64,000 bases of DNA from Castanea sativa (taxonomy: Eukaryota > Streptophyta > Magnoliopsida > Fagales > Fagaceae): positions 54,093,636-54,157,635 of the forward strand of contig NC_134017.1 in assembly GCF_040712315.1 (NCBI RefSeq), written 5' to 3'. This document shows positions 10,780-21,392 of the stretch, in pieces; the first letter of the stretch is position 1; each line of letters opens with the position of its first letter. A model generated the notes under the pieces. It worked only from the letters and a program-made list of their open reading frames with translations. It was not told where the DNA came from and did no database searches. Made by a program: the position numbers and the translations under genes.

Positions 10780-13034
10780 ATGTCTAGGGAGACGCCGAGT
10801 GATCAATCGTCAATCCGCGACGGAGCGGGTTACGACGAAGTTTTCCCATCAGGTCGTGAGCCCACGGAGGGCCTATCCTGGTCGTCAGAAAGAGACTCGT
10901 CAACTCCTTCTGACGGTGAAGTAGAGAGTTCTAGAGGAAGTGAGGTGAGTGGTGATGAAGAAGGGGTAGACGATGAAGACCAAGGGGTTCGTGGAAAGCC
11001 AAGTATCAATGACGGGGGTGAGAGTGACGGCGACGAGGAAGCCTTAGAGAGCACCTCGGGATCCTCTGGTGATGACCGTCCCTTCATCTTACCCTCAGAG
11101 TGGTCCGTCAACAATTTTCTCCCGACGATGTCGGAGAATGTCTTCAAAAGTTTGCGGTCCCGTTACCAAATACCAGACGACATTCCCATCCGTCTTCCTG
11201 AAGAGGGTGAGAAGTGTTACTCGGGATGAACCGCGGACGTCGGCATGCATGATGCCATGTTCGCGGCAGGGCTAAGGCTGCCGCTGACGGCATTACACCG
11301 TCAGCTGGCTAACTTCCTCGGGGTATCCGTCAGCCAGATTGCCCCCAATGCTTGGCGAACCTTCATTGGTGCCGAGATCTTGTGGGGTCGTTTGAGTGGT
11401 GGAAACCGTCAGTTGACCTTGGACGAGTTCTTTTGGTGTTATCGTCCTCAGCACATTTCCTCGTCAAAAGGAGTGTACCATTTTGCAGTGAGGGATAAGG
11501 AGTTGAAGTTAGTGTCAGATATGCCTGACTCCAATAGGAATTGGAAGGGCAGATATTTCTTTGTAGAAGGAACAAATTGGGTATGTCGTCAAGAGGAGTG
11601 GGAGTCAATGCCCAATGGTTTTGATAACACATGGGCTTATGTTAGAGATTCAGGTTAATCTCGTCGACCCTTCCCGCCTCGTCTACTTTTTTGCTATCCT
11701 AACCCGTCACTTTTCGTTGCAGCTAACAATCGTCCACGTATTACCAAGGAGCAAGAGGAGTTCATTCGTCGAGTGACGGCCATTCCTTTGGACGAGAGGA
11801 AGTGTCGGGATCTAATCACGTTAGATACTCTTCACTTATATTGTGGGGGTCCTGAACCGACGGAGGAAGCTTGCAAATTGAACGCTTATTCCCGTCGTCG
11901 TAAGTGTCTTTCAACTTCTTGTCTTTATCCTGACGCCGTCTCTTTCTAACCCTAATTCTTCGCAGAAATGGAGTCCGCCTAAACAACGGGCCCGAGCTGC
12001 CGCTGCGGCCAAGAAGAAACCGCAAGAGAAGGCTGGGGGCGAGTCAACCCCACCGTCAGCCCTCAGGCCCGTTCGGAAGCTCGCGGCCAAGACGAAACCT
12101 GACGGCAAGGAAGACCGTCAGGGGAAGAAGGTTGCCCCCACTCCTGTGGACAAGTCTTCTCGGAGGCCGTCACCTCCTAGGTCTCGCTGTGGGGCGGGCA
12201 AGGGTCCGATGACCTCGTCGTGGCCCATTGTCCAAGGATCCGTACGCCGTCCGCCGACCCACAAGGATTATGTAGAGGTGACGGAATCCATTTTAAAGGA
12301 TGAGGAGACGGATCCTTGTGCGGCGCAAACTACCGACGAGACAGGGGCGTCGGCCCTTTTTGACCTCACTAGGGTAATGTGGTCTCTTTTTACTTTACTT
12401 TTGGTGTTCGATCGCCTTAATCATCCCGACGTTGTTCTATCTTTTTTAATGTAGGCTATGGTTCGCATGAAGGCCTTGTCGAATAGGTGCTCCGCCAAGG
12501 AGCGAGGTGATCACCCGTCTGAACGAGCGCGTCAAGTACCTGGCTGACGGTCAGGCGTAGTTCAAGGAGGCGAACAAAATCTTGGGCACGGAGCTGAAGG
12601 ACTATAAGGAAAAGCTGACGGAGGAAACCCGTCGACGGGAGCTGGAGACGGAGGCCCAGGTGGTGGCAGAAAAGGAGATAAGGTCCATCCTAGTCCAAGT
12701 GGAAACGGCTAGGAATGACGCTGTGAAGGAGTTTAAAGATTCGTCAGCCTTCATAGACGCTTGTGCCGCCTACTATGGTGACGGGTTTGAGGACTGCCTG
12801 AAGCAAGTAAAATCTGTCTATCCTGACTTGGATTTGTCAAGGATTTCAATGGATGAGTCCATCCCGTCAACCCCTGCAGGCGACGCCGTTCCTGAAGAAG
12901 CTGACGACAACAGCCAGAGAGACAACAGCGTCGTCCTAGCTCAGCCAGCTGCGGACCACTCCGTCACTCTGACTCCGGCAAATCCTCATAATGGCGACCC
13001 AAATGCCGCCAGCCCTTCTCTCTCCTGTGCCTAG
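10780..13034 (+). pseudogene. Antisense 'gypsy-type transposase-like' gene of element B (multi-exon, broken)
   Basis: A plus-strand gene opposite to the retrotransposon's own direction, between integrase and the 3' LTR. Probable exons: 10780-11653, 11723-11899, 11966-12373, 12455-13034, with introns starting GT and ending AG (GTTAAT...GCAG, GTAAGT...GCAG, GTAATG...GTAG). The protein starts acidic/Ser-rich. It then has a conserved region (LPLTALHRQLANFLG, QIAPNAW, WGRLSGGNRQLTLDEFFWCY, WKGRYFFV) that resembles the plant family called putative gypsy-type transposon (Transposase_28). A basic linker and a Glu/Lys-rich coiled coil near 12580-12750 follow. Breaks: TGA at 11227, an in-frame TAG near 12558, a frameshift near 12510, and a phase mismatch at the exon 2/3 joint. 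Function unknown. Confidence 0.7.
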
Positions 13035-13698
13035 CCTTTTGATGTCGAAGACGATGGAGGACACTGACGCTCCCCTATGAACTTAAAGTTTTCTCTTCTT
13101 TTTTTTTTTTTTTTTTTTTTTGAGAAGTGTAGACGGAATAGTAATACTTGACGCCCATTTTTCTGGGCCTTTGTACAGACATTGCCTACTTTAATTTTAA
13201 TGTCATTTTATGCTTCAAGTATGTGTGTTTTTTATTGTAAGTCAGAATTATGTTCGTGATGAAGCCGTGTCAGCTTAGGGGTGACGGGGTTTTTCTCTTT
13301 CAATTCAATTTTTGAACTGATGATGGCGTTAGCTTCTTTTCCATGAAAACTCAGGGTCGTTTTTTATCATTCCGTCAGTTTCATGGGCGACGTCGTTTGA
13401 CAACTTAATTGTATGCCCGTTAGTTTCCTAACGGCGTCAGCCGTTTTCTTTCAGCTAATCTAGCTTGATGTATCCGTTTGGCAATACGCCCATTTTTCTA
13501 CGAACAATGCCGTCAGCTAACTTTGAACATAACACCGTTATTAGGCCGTCACTTTGAACACAACGCCGTCACTTTGAACATGACACCGTCACCTTGTTGC
13601 ATCATGGCAAGGTGACGAGCTCAAGAGGGAACATATCAGCATTTTATTGCCCTTGCACATCTTATGCGCTTGGTGGTAAGGCCTTCTAGTAATGAGGT
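13035..13698. other. Non-coding spacer of element B, rich in CCGTCA words
   Basis: Downstream of the antisense gene: a run of about 23 T at 13100-13122, then AT-rich sequence (a possible 3' end of the antisense transcript). 13541-13600 has three short units of the form CCGTCACTTTGAACA. No ORF of note. Confidence 0.6.
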
Positions 13699-14007
13699 CG
13701 TCCACCTTGTTGTCCTTAGATTGGGATCGTCCACTTTGTGGATTTTAGGTGTAAGATTGTCCACTTTGTGGACTTAGAGGCAGACCGTCCACTTTGTGGA
13801 CTTATAAGCAGGTCGTCCACTTTGTGGACTTGGATGTAGGCCGTCCACTTTGTGGACTTAGATGTAGGCCGTCCTCTTTGTGGACCTATAGGCAGGTCGT
13901 CCACTTTGTGGACCTATAGGCAGGTCGTCCACTTTGTGGACTTGGATGTAGGCCGTCCACTTTGTGGACTTGGATGTAGGCCGTCCACTTTGTGGACTTA
14001 GATGTAG
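13699..14007. repeat. 28-bp hairpin minisatellite of element B, about 11 copies
   Basis: Repeats with 28-bp spacing (30 bp in the first two). GTCCACTTT starts at 13729, 13759, 13787, 13815 and 13843, and so on. Every unit contains GTCCAC-TTT-GTGGAC, a perfect 6-bp inverted repeat with a 3-base loop; the rest of the unit varies between TTGGATGTAGGCC and CTATAGGCAGGTC types. It lies just beyond the integrase end of the minus-strand element, equivalent to the 151-bp array of element A. The Trp-rich reading frame through it is a by-product of the repeat. Confidence 0.93.
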
Positions 14008-14227
14008 AGAACCTGTTGTTTTCTTCAAGACATAAAAAATTCACTAGTCGTTTCTGAATGAACCTCCTCTTATTATGATGAATGCATAAGTAAAATTTTG
14101 TTCAAAAATAGGAAAGATAAGTTTTCAGCCCTTTGGACTTAAAATATACTGTAGACAAGAATAAGCTAAGACAAATAATTAAGGATCATAAACTGGTAAT
14201 GAGGAGTAACGTTCTGCTTGCTATCTT

Positions 14228-17060
14228 CTACTGGTAGTACTTTCTGAGGTGCTCGGCGTTCCATGGGTGTCGCAGTTTTTGCCCGTCAAGAGTCTCTAGG
14301 TGATAGGTGCCCTTTCTTCGCCATGATACGATCTTGTAGGGTCCTTCCCAGTTCGGGCCGAGCTTTCCTTGTGTGGGATCTCTCGGCCGCGCCCATTACT
14401 TTCCTTAAAACAAGATCTCCGACTTTGAAGTCCGGTGCTTGACTCGGGAGTTGTAGTGCTTGCTTACGAGGTCCCGGTATCGCGCGAGTCTCGCCGCCAC
14501 CGCCCTTACTTCGTCAATTAGATCCGGTTGTAAACGAAGCTCTTGATCATTTCTTCCCTCGTCGTGATTGGCCACCCTATAACTCGTGAGTCCTATCTCG
14601 GCCGGAATGACCGCTTCACTTCCGTATGTCGGCTCGGAAAGGGGTTTCTCCCGTAGGGGTTCGCACTTGTCGTCCCGTATGCCCATAACACGCCGGGTAG
14701 TATTTCGTGCCATACGCCCCTTTGCCCCTCGAGCCGAGTCTTGATGATTCGAAGCAAGGATCGGTTCGTGACTTCTACTTGTCCGTTTGCCCCGAGGATG
14801 GGCCGGGGAGGAATAATGGTTCTTGATTCCTAACTCGAACAAGGCTCGGAAGGAGTCGTTGTCAAATTGTTTACCGTTGTCCGAGATTAAGACTCTTGGA
14901 ATTCCATACCCGCAAACAATGTTTCTCCATACAAAACCCCTTATGTTCTTTTCGCAATTGTGGCTAGGGCTTCGGCCTTCAACCCATTTGGTGAAGTAAT
15001 CGATGCCGACGACGAGGAACTTCACCGCCTTGCTCGCCATCGTGAATGGTCCCATGATGTCCAACCCCCATCGGGGCGAATGGCCGGGGCGTTTATGGGG
15101 GTCAATTCTTCCGCCGGTTGCCGAATGATGTTCGTCGAACCTTTGACACTTGTCGCAAGCTCTCACATAAACTGGGCGTCATTTTGCATTGTCGTGGCCA
15201 ATAGTATCCGACCCGAATCAACTTTTGTACCAATGACCGTGACCTCGGAATGGTTGCCGCATATCCCCTCGTGTACTTCTCTCATAATATAGCTTGCTTC
15301 TTCGGGGTCCACGCACCTTAGGTATGGTCGAGAAAAGCCCCTTTTGTAGAGAACGTCCTTTATCAAGACAAACCGTGCAGTACCGGACCTTCGCCTTCCC
15401 GGCTGCCTCCTTTTCATCGGAGCAACGTGCCATCTTTTAGGTAGGAGATCAAGGGCGTGGTCCAATTGTTTTCGTAACCAATTTCGTATGCGACAACGTC
15501 AATTAACGCGAGGATCGAATGAAAGAAAGTACCTTGTCGATGGGGGTCATAGTTTCGCGATGCGGCTTTGGAAAGCCTGGTCGGCATGTTCGTTTTCTCC
15601 TCTTGGAATTTGGACTATTTTGGCTTGCAGCCCGTCCATCCTCTTTTTGCTTGCTCCCGCACCTCTTCATTCTTTCACCCTTGCACTCGTACTCGCCGTT
15701 TACTCGGCTTGTGACGACTTGGGAGTCGCAATGAACAACCACGTTCGTGGCCCCTACAACTTGAGCAAGGTCTAAACCCGCTATCGTGGCTTCATACTCG
15801 CCTTCATTGTTAGTTGTAGGATAGTCGAGGCGAATCATGCATTTGAGCTCGTCGCCTTCCGAGAGTTAAGCACGACCCCTACCCCCGCCCTTCGTTGGAT
15901 GACCCGTCATGAAAATGCCCCATCGGGGATTCTTTCTCCTCTTCGCCTTCCGCGCCGGTGAACTCGCCGATGAAGTCGGCTACCGCTTGTCCCTTGATGG
16001 CGACGCGGGGCGATATTGTATATCAAATTCACTTAGTTCTACGGACCATAACGCCATTCGTCCGGCCAGCTCGAAGTGGCGCCTATTGCGCGCCGCAAAG
16101 GTTTGTCGCTAGGACGACTATTGTATGGGCTTGAAAATATGGCTCGAGCTTACGGCCGCCGTAACCAAAGCGAAGGCAAGTTTCTCCATGGGGATATCTC
16201 TCTTCCGCACCGTGCAATGCCTTGCTCGCGTAGTACACGGGGTCGTTGGACCTTATCGTCTTCTCTAATTAAGGCCGCGCGGCGACGGCCGCGGGGAAAC
16301 GGCCGGATAGAGGAACAGGCTCTTCTCCCAGTTGCGAGGGGGCTTAGCAATGGCGGGGAAGAGAGGTAGGCCTTTAAATCTTCGAACGCTTGTTGACACT
16401 CGTACCATTCAAAGGATTTTTTCAATGTTCGGAAAAAAGGTAGACATCTATCTGCCTTCGACACAAATCCGTTAAGCGCGCAACCCTACCATTAAGGCTT
16501 TGTACTTCCTTAATATTTTTAGGAAGTGGGCCATCCCCATAATGGCCGAATCTTGTCCGGTTGGCCTCGATCCCTCTTTGGGATACCATGTACCCCAAGA
16601 ACTTTCCCCGCCGTCACCCCAAAGGCACACTTGCTTGGGTTGAGCTTCATGTTGTAGGAGCCAAGAGTATCAAATGTTTCCTTAAGATCCTCCGGATGAG
16701 CTTCTTCCTCTTGGCTTTTGACCGCATGTCGTCGACATACACCCGGACGTTCCTTCCAATCGCGTGCAAACATCTTGTTCATGAGCCTCGATAGGCCGCG
16801 CGTTTTCGTGCCGAAGGGCATGACCCCGTAGCAAAAAAGGCCTTGGCTTGTTATGAACGAAGTCTTCTCTTGATCGGCCTCATCCATTCGGATGCGGTTA
16901 TACCCGAGAATGCATCCATGAAGCTTAGCAACCGATGTTTGGGGCCGTAGAATCCACTGTGACGTCGACCCGCGGGAGGGGTAGCTATCTTTGGGGGCAT
17001 GCTTTGTTTAAGTCCGTGAAGTCGACGCACATCCTCCATTTCCCGTTGTTCTTTTGACCA
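14228..17060 (-). pseudogene. Pol of element B (RT, RNase H, aRNase H, integrase), many frameshifts
   Basis: On the minus strand, fragments in alternating frames cover the whole pol. RT (MNKMFARDW; the catalytic YVDDM is readable near 16735 but in a different frame from the flanks). RNase H near 16150-16460 (KADRCLPFFRTLKKSFEW). Archaeal-type RNase H near 15700-15830 (TTNNEGEYEA, HCDSQVV). Integrase 14405-15300 (CDKCQRF, WGLDIMGPF, DYFTKWVEG, ISDNGKQFDNDSF, TYGSEAVIPAE). A clean C-terminus ends at TAG 14228. The block from about 14360 to 17540 is almost devoid of CAG and CTG. At least one shift looks like loss of the middle T of a CTG just after YVDDM. Either the assembly is wrong here or the copy is dead. 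Confidence 0.85.
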
Positions 17061-19428
17061 TTACGACGTTCGCCAACCGCCTGGGTAATACACTTCCTCG
17101 ATAAATCCCGCTTCTTGCGCTTGCGGACTTCTTCTCGCTATTGCTTGGTCTCTTTCGGGCAAAGGTTCTTTTCTTCTTTCGGACGGCGGAAAAGATGGCG
17201 ACACGTTCAACTCCGTGTACCATGACCGACGGGTCGATTCCCGGCATGTCTTCGTGGCTCCATGCGAATACATATTTGTTTTCTTTCAAGAAAGTTGCGA
17301 GTTTCTGATGTACCGCCGGGTCGGCCAAGGTTCCGACTTTTGTCGTTCGCTCCGGGTGGGCTTCGTCGAGATGTACGTCTTCGAGCCTCTCGACGGGCTC
17401 TGTCGCCACCCGACGTTCTTCTATGTTCATGGCTTGAATGTGATTGTCCATCTCCATCATGGCCACGTAACATTCTCGTGCGGATACCTGATTTCCTCTC
17501 AATTCTCCAATTCCGTGATCAGTAGGGAATTTTATCATCAAATGGTATGTCGAGGTTACAGCTTTCCATGAGTTGAGGGTTGGATGTCCTATGATGGCAT
17601 TGTAAGCCGACGAGCAATCGACTACCAGGAACGTTATGTTCCGAGTGACCTGCTGTGGGTAGTCTCCAACGGTTACCTCTAAAGTGACAGTGCCAAGTGG
17701 GTGTACCCCCGCCCCTCCAAAGCCAATGAGTGGGGCAGGAATTAGTCGCTCCCTTTCAATTCGCATCTGTTGGAAAGCAAGATAGTAAAGGATGTCTGCC
17801 GAACTACCGTTGTCTACGAGAACCCGGTGTATGTTGTAGTTTTCTGCCTGTATGGTGACGACCAAAGCGTCGTCGTGGGGATGGTGAAGGCGCTGGGCGT
17901 CTACTTCTGAGAATTCAATGGGGGGATTTCTAATCCGTGACCTTCCAAGCGCAGGACTTGCCGACTGGACGTTCTGGACCGTTTTGATGTATGTCTTTCG
18001 GGCTTTCTTGGAAGATCCGGCCTTCGCGGTGCCTCCTACAATCATCCTTATGTCTCGCGGTTGCCCGGGGCGATCATTATCTCGCCGAGGGGCTTGATTT
18101 TGTGGCGGGTCCGCCCTCTCTTTGTCGACGAACCTCTCCGTAACCTCCCCTCGCCTAATGAGAGCTTCTATTTGCTGTTTCGTGTCGTAGCAATCGGCGG
18201 TGTCATGGCCGTGGTCTTGATGAAATCGGCAGCATTTATCCCTTGGTCTCCCGTTGGGATCTCCCTTCAGCCTTTCCAGAAAGGCCAAAGTTTCCTCATC
18301 TTTAATCTCGCATCGCACTCGGTCGATGGGTGCATTCAGGGGAGTGAAGTTCGTGTACCTTCCCGTAGGCGGCTTGGGTCGTCGATCATCTCGTCCCTCT
18401 CCTCGGTTCTCCCCCTTTTTCGTCCATTATCGGGTTTCGTATCTTCCTCGTCTCTCCCTTTTTCTTGGTTTATAGTCGTCTCTCGGCCAAGAAGGCATCC
18501 TCCGCGTTCATGTACTTCGTCGCCCCGTAATATACGCTCGACATAGTCTTTGGGTCATTCTTGCATAGAGAGAACAGAACTTACCCTCTCGTAGCTCCGT
18601 TCGTGAATGCCGCCACAAGTATCTTGTCGTCCGCGTCGTCTATCGAGAGGGATTCCTTGTTAAAGCGGGCTATATAGGACCTTAACGTCTCGTCTTCTCG
18701 CCGCTTAATGCCCGCATACACGCAATAGACCTCTCGTGTCGATGACTTCCAATAAAGTGTGACACGAACCGTGTGCCCAGCTCCTTAAAGGTGCCGATAG
18801 AATTAGGCGTCGCCTTGGTGTACCAATCCCTCGGCAGCCCCTTCAAGGTGGTAAGAAAAGCCCCGCACATGATTTCATCCGGTACACCCCGAAGATGCAT
18901 CGGGGTTCTAAAAGACTCCGGTGGTCCAACGGGTCTTTGGATCCGTCGTAATTTTCCACGGGGCATGCGAAACTTTGGAGGAACGGGGCATGAATTCACC
19001 AACGCCGTGAAAGGCGAATCCATTCTATGAACTAGGTCGTCCCGCATTGCGGATACCCGTCCTCCGAGGGCGTTCATCATCACATCCATGCGTTCCCTCA
19101 TCTCCCGCATCTCGCCGTGGATATGAGGTGGTAGGAGTCCGAGGTGCATGGCGGGTTTGTCTCCCGCCGCTCCAACCTTGTTGGTGCGGTAAGTTACCTT
19201 CAGTTCGGCGGCATTCCTCCCTTCCGGCTTGCTACTTCCCGGTCCTCCCCCGGTGCACTTTGGTGTGCGGTCATCTGCCGTAGTTGCTCTTCTAAGTCGT
19301 GATTCTCGTTTAGTAAGGCGCTCGACGGCGGCCGGCCCAGCGTCTGAACTTGCCTTTCTAGCGCTGTAGCATGCTGTTCGTCGCCTTGGTTGTTGATTGT
19401 TGCCATCGATCGAGTGAGTACCATACAA
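17008..19428 (-). pseudogene. Gag-protease of element B, partly frameshifted
   Basis: Gag probably begins at the ATG near 19424 (MVLTRSMATINNQG). A gag-like core is at 18680-18900 (GLPRDWYTKATPNSIGTFKELGTRFVSHF). Around 18250 is a zinc knuckle (CRFHQDHGHDTADC) that keeps all Cys/His positions, and near 17800-17830 a protease motif (VLVDNGSSADILY). The stretch 17560-18350 is open and has normal CAG/CTG density. Flanking stretches 18360-19230 and below 17540 are CAG/CTG-poor and frameshifted. The link to RT (DEAHPERTTKVG...FAWSHEDMPGIDP) is at 17200-17380. Confidence 0.85.
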
Positions 19429-19466
19429 CTTTTTGTCTCAGGAATAGAGCAAGGCTGAATGTCTAC

Positions 19467-19484
19467 TTCCCACAGACGGCGCCA
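19467..19484 (-). other. Primer binding site of element B
   Basis: On the minus strand TGGCGCCGTCTGTGGGAA, two bases inside the 5' LTR. It is identical to the site of element A, so both families use the same tRNA primer class. Confidence 0.82.
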
Positions 19485-19486
19485 AC

Positions 19487-20217
19487 TGATGATGCCGAAG
19501 AAATCACCAGTAAGCTGCGAATACTCCTCCGATTGAAGCAACACCTGCGAAGAGAAAGTAGGTGATCAACAGAGAGCACCGGTGTGGTGCCGGCCAAAGA
19601 CCCTCTGACGATCAAGTTAGATCCTTTAAAACAACCCTAGAGTGCCAGAGTTGAGGTAATTGTGCGTACCTTTTGTCATGAGGGTTTTTGGGGTTTATAT
19701 AGTGGTGTAGAGCCGAAATAAACGCCTTGGCGAAGAAGTACTTTCCTTTTAGAAGAGCAATTCGCGGATCTTTGCATATCGTATAGAGCTCTTTTCCTTA
19801 TAGGGATCCTTTTGACTAAGACCAAACGTGTAGCGAAAGAACTTTCCTTATATTTACGTATGTAGAAGTCAAGATAAATTAAGAATGGAGGTTGGATTAC
19901 CCCTTCAGCTTTTTTTCTGCCTAGGTCGTCAATCAATGTGCACCTCCTATTCCGTCGTCAGCCTAGGTACATCTCCAAAGATATCGTTAGCTAAGGACCT
20001 TCTCACCTTGGCCGTCAGTCTTGACTTCGCTATCTTGATCCCTTTAGCCTAACGTCGTCACGTAAGGGGTGTGGCCTTGAATGTCAAAAGAGGTGTCAAT
20101 GACAGTAGTTGACGGATAGCGTATTTCCGTCAGCTTCTTAACGTGCAGTCAGTATGTAATAAGTGCATTTTCGTCAGCTTCTTAATGTGCCGTCAGCTTG
20201 TAATAACGTCACTATCA
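19487..20217 (-). repeat. 5' LTR of element B (731 bp)
   Basis: On the minus strand it starts TGATAGTGACG (plus 20217) and ends ATCATCA (plus 19487), giving TG...CA termini. The target duplication CCATA follows at 20218-20222. Many TGACG/CGTCA words occur. The last 120 plus-strand bases keep the CAG words that are missing from the other LTR. Confidence 0.93.
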
Positions 20218-20222
20218 CCATA

Positions 20223-21154
20223 CATATTTGTTTGCTTGGTAAGTGGAGGAAAAGAAATAACTTTTAGTCTTTTGTTTGATGTTTATTTGGAATTTAATTG
20301 TATTGAAAATTATTAATTTATTTTCCTATTTTGTTTATGAGAAAAAGGTTGAAAAATAGAATTCTTTTTGGGTATTTTATATTTTATTATTTTTGAAGAA
20401 AAGAATACTTAAAATTATAAAATAAAGCAATTTAAGGATTCCAAGCTTGACCAGCTAGAGACTATATGTTACGGCAATGACAGAGCATATATACCAATGT
20501 TATGAATTCCATTTTGATTTGTCCAATGCAATAGAATATTTCGATATCGGCCAATTTCGGCGTACTATTTCAAGGTATTTCAAAGTTTCTAAAAAAAATA
20601 ATATATATATAATATAAAATTTCATATATATATCCTATAACCTTTTGTATATAAAAAAAAAACATAAAATTTATATTTTCATACATTTATAAAACTTGTT
20701 ATTTTGTTCCCCAAAAAATTATTATTTTAAAATTAATCTAACCAATTAACTTAAACTACTATTACTTTAATTAAAATACTAATTAATTTTTTTAATGGAA
20801 CAAAGGCAAATTTGAAACTAGGGCTGGATAGTAGTGGCTTCATAATTTGGCTAAAACACCTGTCCAAGACAACTCTATTTACAACATTTTATTATTTTTT
20901 ATTTTAATATCTCCTCACCAGCCATATTTCACTTTCTTCTTATTTTTAATTTTTTTTTCCTCTTGTTTTTTCTTATTCACGCACGTCTACCCCTTTTGAA
21001 TTTCATCACATTTTTATCTACTCATTAGCTGACACACAATCTTAACTTTTCATTTTTTTTTTTTTTTCTCCTCTATTCTCCTATCTCTCTCTCTGCGTGA
21101 TGGAGATCCAAATTTGTTAAGCTCGTGACTGCGTGAGCCACAATATTTTGCATA
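20223..21154. other. AT-rich intergenic stretch
   Basis: No gene seen. It includes a short TTTCGATATCGGCCAATTTCGG motif near 20540, typical of a dispersed plant repeat, and poly(T)/poly(A) runs. The flank of element B ends at 20222. Confidence 0.6.
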
Positions 21155-21392
21155 TGCTTTATGCTTGATTTTCTGCATATTTTTCGAGTGGACTTGAAAA
21201 CAACCATACAGGAATCCATTGCTTGGATTGATGAAGCAGGTAGCTGCTTCTTTCCTAAAAATTTTGACTGCCATCAACCTAAAACTGGGGAATATCAGGA
21301 CCTAGTGTTGAAGGAGCCTTATGGCCTCATGAGATCAAGCTGCTGTTGGAAATTGAAATCAATGGAATAGAGCGTTTGAGAGCTTCTTTTTT
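21155..21392 (+). pseudogene. Fragment of an SRO/RCD1-like gene (WWE-domain region)
   Basis: Plus-strand translation gives LDFLHIFRVDLKTTIQESIA followed by WIDEAGSCFFP. After a frame change near 21325 it continues PHEIKLLLEIEINGIERLRA. This order and spacing match the N-terminal WWE region of plant RCD1/SRO proteins, which are stress and hormone regulators with a PARP-like fold. A one-base shift between the two parts and the absence of the PARP and RST domains show a broken fragment. No TIRs were seen around it, so it could be a relic of a duplicated gene or a captured piece. Confidence 0.7.

Larger units (their letters stand above)
9631..20217 (-). mobile_element. Complete Ty3/gypsy LTR retrotransposon, Tat lineage (element B)
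   Basis: 10.6 kb, minus orientation. The LTRs are at 19487-20217 (5') and 9631-10359 (3'), flanked by a perfect 5-bp target duplication CCATA (9626-9630 and 20218-20222). Order in element sense: 5' LTR, primer binding site, gag-protease, RT, RNase H, archaeal-type RNase H, integrase, hairpin minisatellite, antisense gene, polypurine tract, 3' LTR. The second RNase H and an antisense extra ORF between integrase and 3' LTR are known Tat-lineage traits. The LTRs differ by about five substitutions over their first 600 bp, so insertion was recent, yet gag-pol is heavily frameshifted. Confidence 0.93.

Noticed and set aside
10830..11147. Ser/Pro-rich minus-strand frame inside the antisense gene
   Set aside because: Mirror of the acidic Ser-rich N-terminus of the plus-strand product; no independent motifs.
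13716..13904. Trp-rich repeated peptide frame on the minus strand
   Set aside because: It is the translation of the hairpin minisatellite; a 28-base period cannot keep one reading frame as a real protein repeat would.
13699..14007. CRISPR-like look of regularly spaced 28-bp repeats
   Set aside because: Units are contiguous with variable linkers of the same family rather than unique spacers. It lies inside a plant retrotransposon, and there are no Cas genes.
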